From positions 341,559,346 through 341,623,345 of the forward strand of contig NC_066585.1 of assembly GCF_024323335.1 (NCBI RefSeq): a stretch of DNA of 64,000 bases, written 5' to 3'. This DNA comes from Lathyrus oleraceus (taxonomy: Eukaryota; Streptophyta; Magnoliopsida; Fabales; Fabaceae). Shown here one piece after another: positions 60,879 through 64,000 of this stretch; within the stretch, counting starts at the first letter, position 1, and each line of letters opens with the position of its first letter. Both the position numbers and the translations under genes were made by a program. The notes under the pieces were generated by a model that did no database searches, was not told the DNA's origin, and worked only from the letters and a program-made list of their open reading frames with translations.

Positions 60879-62095
60879 ACTCTCCCCCACTTATCGAATT
60901 TTTGTCCTCGAAAATTTACCTAAACGAACAAGTCTGCGTAAAACTCCTTTATTTGGCATTCTAACTCCCTACTCACGCTACCTCCGCGCTACTCTGATGT
61001 TGTATCTTTGACTTCTGACATAAATAGTAAGAATACACAAACTCAACAACATCCTTTTTCATTCCTGGCCACAAAAATATTCTCTTAAGGTCTTGATACA
61101 TCTTTGTAGCTCCTAGACCAATAATAAAATCACTTATATGACCTTCTTCCAAAATCATCTCATTAAGTCCTGATATATCCAGTACACAAATCCTACCCAG
61201 ACATCTCATAATTCCATCACCACCTACCTTAAAATCCATTTTGTTTCCTTGACTTATCAATGCCAACTGATCTTTAACTGCTCTATCAAATTCATCTCCT
61301 TGGACATTAATGCTAATATATCAAATGACTTTCTACTCAATGCACCATCTACTACATTTGCTTTACCCGAATGATAATTTAACTTGAACTTGTAATCTTT
61401 CAAAAATTCCAGCTATCTTCTCTACCTCATGTTAAATTCCTTCTGATTGACCAAATACTTTAAACTTTTCTGATCACTAAAAAACTCAAGTCTTGATCCA
61501 TAAGAGTAATGTCTTCAAACCTTAAGCACAAAAACCATTGTTGCTAATTCCAAATTATGGGTAAAGTGATTTCCTTCATGAGTCTTGAGTTGTCTAAAAA
61601 CATAAGCCACAACTTGACCTTTCTACATAAGCACACCAACTATACCAACATAGACACGTCATAATATACCATAAAATATTAATGTGGATTCGATAGCATT
61701 AAGACTGATGTTGATTTCAATCTCTTCTTAAGCCCTTGAAAACTCTCTTTGCACCAGACATCCCTCACACAAGTTTGTTCCTTTCGGGTCAAATGAGTTA
61801 TAGGCAAAGTCAACTTTGAGAAACCTTTTATGAACCTTCTATAATAACAAGCCAAGCCCCAAAATCTTCTAATTTAGGTTATCGACTTAGGTCTCCCATT
61901 GTAACATTGTGTCTACTTTAGACGAATCCATGATAATTCCATCACTCTAGATTACACGTCCAAGGAACTCACATCTTTCAACCAAAGTTCACCCTTTGAC
62001 AACTTAGCATACAACTTCTTGTCCTTTAGGGTCTGCAGCACGACTTTCAGATCTTCGGCATTCTGTTCATCTGACTTGGAATATACGGTAGTCTG
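60879..62095 (-). pseudogene. Tekay copy B pol remnant with an internal deletion
   Basis: On the minus strand, from 62095 downward: the end of RT, RNase H (near 61300-61700), then the integrase zinc finger (61266-60985; GLGATKMYQDLKRIFLWPGMKKD, YLCQKSK). The frame then jumps directly to the last 20 or so codons of the chromodomain (about 60985-60925; SRELECQIKEFYADLF). Compared with the intact protein about 345 residues between the integrase zinc finger and the chromodomain are missing. Many stops and frameshifts are present. Confidence 0.82.
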
Positions 62096-62860
62096 GACCA
62101 ACCCCATGCTTAAAGTAAAACATCACATCCAGAAAATGTAGACGTGTCTTTATGTGCATTTTTACATAAAGAACTATAAAGATAAGCCAAACAAGCGGAC
62201 CCCCCAACTATAACTTCTTATTCTATCTACATGTCTTAGTAAAGGTAAATACATAACATGCATACTAGAACCCCTACCTTCGGGAAATAAAAACAAACCA
62301 ATTAAAAGCATAATATAACACCTAGTTTTTATTATTCAAGCGTCTTTGGTAGAATTTTCATCTAACTGTAAGTTGTTGTAATATGCCTTAAGGCGTGAAA
62401 GGAATATACCTTAACCTCTTGAGTTATCATCTAACAAGTCATCATCCAAGAGGTCCATGCAAATTGAATTTTCATAGTTGCTTTTACCATTTACCACCTT
62501 ACCCTCGAAAGTAACGATTTCCCAGAATGCAGAAGCCTAGTTACAAAAGTATTTCAATTCATAAATGGATTTGCTTGAGTATCAGAAAGTTTGGTCATCG
62601 GCATGATATCAGAGCATGATTTGTCAGAGCTTTCATATATCTGATTGTTATCAGAACTTATATATGTCTGGTTCAGAACTTCGCTTGATTCAGAACTTGT
62701 ATACGCCTAGTTCACTTGAAATGAGTTCAGAACATGTATATGCCTAGTTAACTTGAACTCAAACCAGCTTGGTTACATCTTCTGATAAATGTCTTAAATC
62801 TAAAAAGCTTGGTTAAATTGAAACATGATGAACTTATTCAATGTTCCCAGAAAAGCAACT
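62096..62860. other. Unassigned; part resembles a SIRE-like LTR
   Basis: 62096-62540 shows nothing I recognise. 62590-62790 has repeated 'cagaact' motifs and loose repeats ('ttcagaac(t/a)tgtata(t/c)gcctagtt(c/a)acttga' near 62690-62755). These recall the internal repeats of the SIRE-like LTR at 6880-7040. No termini found. Confidence 0.35.
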
Positions 62861-63989
62861 TGTAGTTATGGAGACATTGCCAGCATTTACGCCAGACAGA
62901 ACTTATGTTGCTGGAAATAGAATTTTTCACCGCCTCTTTTGGGCGTTTCAACCATGCGTCAAAGGTTTTTCATTCTGCAAACCTATTATTCAAATTGATG
63001 GAACATGGTTATACGACAAATACAAGGGTATTTTGTTTATGGTTGTTACACAAGACGGAAACAATCATGTTTTTCCCCATTGCCTTTTCTCTGGTTGAAG
63101 GTGAAACCGCTGGTGGTTGGGGTTTCTTCCTTCATCATCTCAGAACACATGTCGCTCCACAAGCCAATCTCTGTTTCATTTCAAAGAGACATGTTGCCAT
63201 TGAGTGTGCTTACAATAACCATGATAGCGGATGGCATAATCCTCCTTCTACCCATGTCTATTGCATTAGACATATCGCACAAAACTTCATGCGTGCAATC
63301 AAGGACAAGAACCTTCGCAAAAAGGCGGTGAATACAGGGTATGCTCTAACTTAGCTGTCATTTCAACATTATCGTGACGAGATTAGATTGTCTAATGCAT
63401 ATGCAGGAAGGTAGGTGGATAACATACCATTAGAGCAGTGGACAAGGGCATTTCACAAAGGTTGTCGATGGGGCCACATGACAACAAACATGTGGAATGC
63501 ATGAATGGCGTATTCAAAGGAATTAAAAATCTACCAATAAACGCATTGGTCAGAACAACCTATTTTAGGTTGGCATCTACCTTCGCAACCATAGGTGAAA
63601 GATGGAGTGCAATGTTAATGTCAGGTCAATTATTCAGTGAATGTTGTATGAAAGTGATGAAAGAGGAAACTATTAAAGCTAGCACACATGCATTTACAAT
63701 CTTTGATCGTCATAGGAAAAATTTCAATGTATAGGAAATAATGGACCACAATGAAGGGAGGAACAATTTATCCTATGTTGTCAGACTAAACAGAAGTTGG
63801 TGCGACTTTGGAAAGTTCCAGACCTTTCGTATTCCTTGCTCCCATGTCATTGTGGCATGTGCACATACTTGCCAGGACGCTTACAGCCATCTATCGGATG
63901 TTTACAAGGCCATTACCGTCATGAATGTCTATAACGAAAGCTTCTCAGTGCTAGAAATGGAGGAATACTGACCTCCATATGAAGGATAC
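62861..63989 (+). pseudogene. Mutator-like (MULE) transposase, decayed, runs toward the window edge
   Basis: Three frames together give a MULE transposase: FTPDRTYVAGNRIFHRLFWAF, IQIDGTWLYDKYKG (first catalytic Asp, about 62990-63030), VEGETAGGWGFFL, then CFISKRH where the family has CLISDRH, so the second Asp is replaced by Lys. HVYCIRHIAQNFMR, GYALT, NGVFKGIKNLPI and a SWIM-type zinc finger near 63800-63865 (CDFGKFQTFRIPCSHVIVAC, with the second Cys changed to Phe) follow. There is a 1-bp insertion near 63075 (extra C), a frame change between 63354 and 63480, and stops at 63352, about 63413 and 63732. Cut-and-paste activity is not possible from this copy. Confidence 0.85.
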
Positions 63990-64000
63990 ATAGTTTGGCA

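Noticed and set aside
62861..63989. Domesticated Mutator-derived host gene (FAR1 or MUSTANG type)
   Set aside because: A frameshift, stops and lost catalytic and zinc residues argue for a dead transposon, and FAR1-type N-terminal domains are not seen.

Overview
This window is plant nuclear DNA made almost entirely of transposable elements, many inserted into one another. The best guess is a papilionoid legume of the inverted-repeat-lacking clade, probably tribe Fabeae (Pisum, Vicia, Lathyrus, Lens). The reasons are a very large Ogre element with a tRNA-Arg-type primer site, an extra ORF before gag, a pro/pol intron and a repeat-rich 3' UTR, together with SIRE/Maximus-like, Athila-like and Tekay-chromovirus elements. 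The tribe is an inference; the element classes are read from the sequence. I see no ordinary host gene, tRNA or rRNA.

Layout. 1-5045 holds worn fragments: the end of an Ogre-like LTR, an Athila-like gag/protease remnant, and a long Ogre-like LTR on the minus strand. 5046-7326 is the 5' part of a minus-strand SIRE-like copia element (gag, primer site, LTR). Its LTR is split by a complete minus-strand Ogre at 7327-33166 (target duplication AGTAC) and resumes at 33172-33251. The Ogre carries LTRs of about 2.87 kb, ORF1, gag-pro, a predicted spliced intron, pol and a 31-unit hairpin-forming tandem repeat in the 3' UTR. Its gag is interrupted by a 7.4-kb non-coding copia-type LTR element at 19602-27039 (target duplication GTCTC, LTRs almost identical).

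33252-33411 is another Ogre-like LTR end. A young, coding-intact Tekay chromovirus (33412-41870, target duplication TGTGA) sits two bases before that LTR's end. 41878-43440 is a degraded gypsy gag fragment and an LTR-like block. 43441-48770 is AT-rich and mostly featureless, with a (TA)n tract, a 69-bp duplication, a GC-rich island and a LINE-type RNase H fragment. A copia element at 48910-53886 (target duplication GTTAT) keeps one reading frame with seven stop codons and lies inside an older copia RNase H gene. 54216-62095 holds two degraded Tekay copies, one with a hAT-like insertion in its LTR. The right edge (about 62860 onward) is a decayed Mutator-like transposase.

Relative ages: the copia element inside the Ogre (2 LTR differences seen in 1722 bp) and the Tekay (about 7 in 1960) are youngest. 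The copia at 48910 is much older (about 16 substitutions in about 350 bp).

The most unusual signal is a recurring architecture of short inverted repeats whose two arms have changed together. It occurs in the LTRs of two Tekay copies (three pairs of palindromes at a 21-bp pitch, with a different palindrome in each copy), in the LTR of the nested copia element, in the Ogre 3' UTR array, and in the IN-RT spacer of the copia at 48910. I do not know a described system that explains this.
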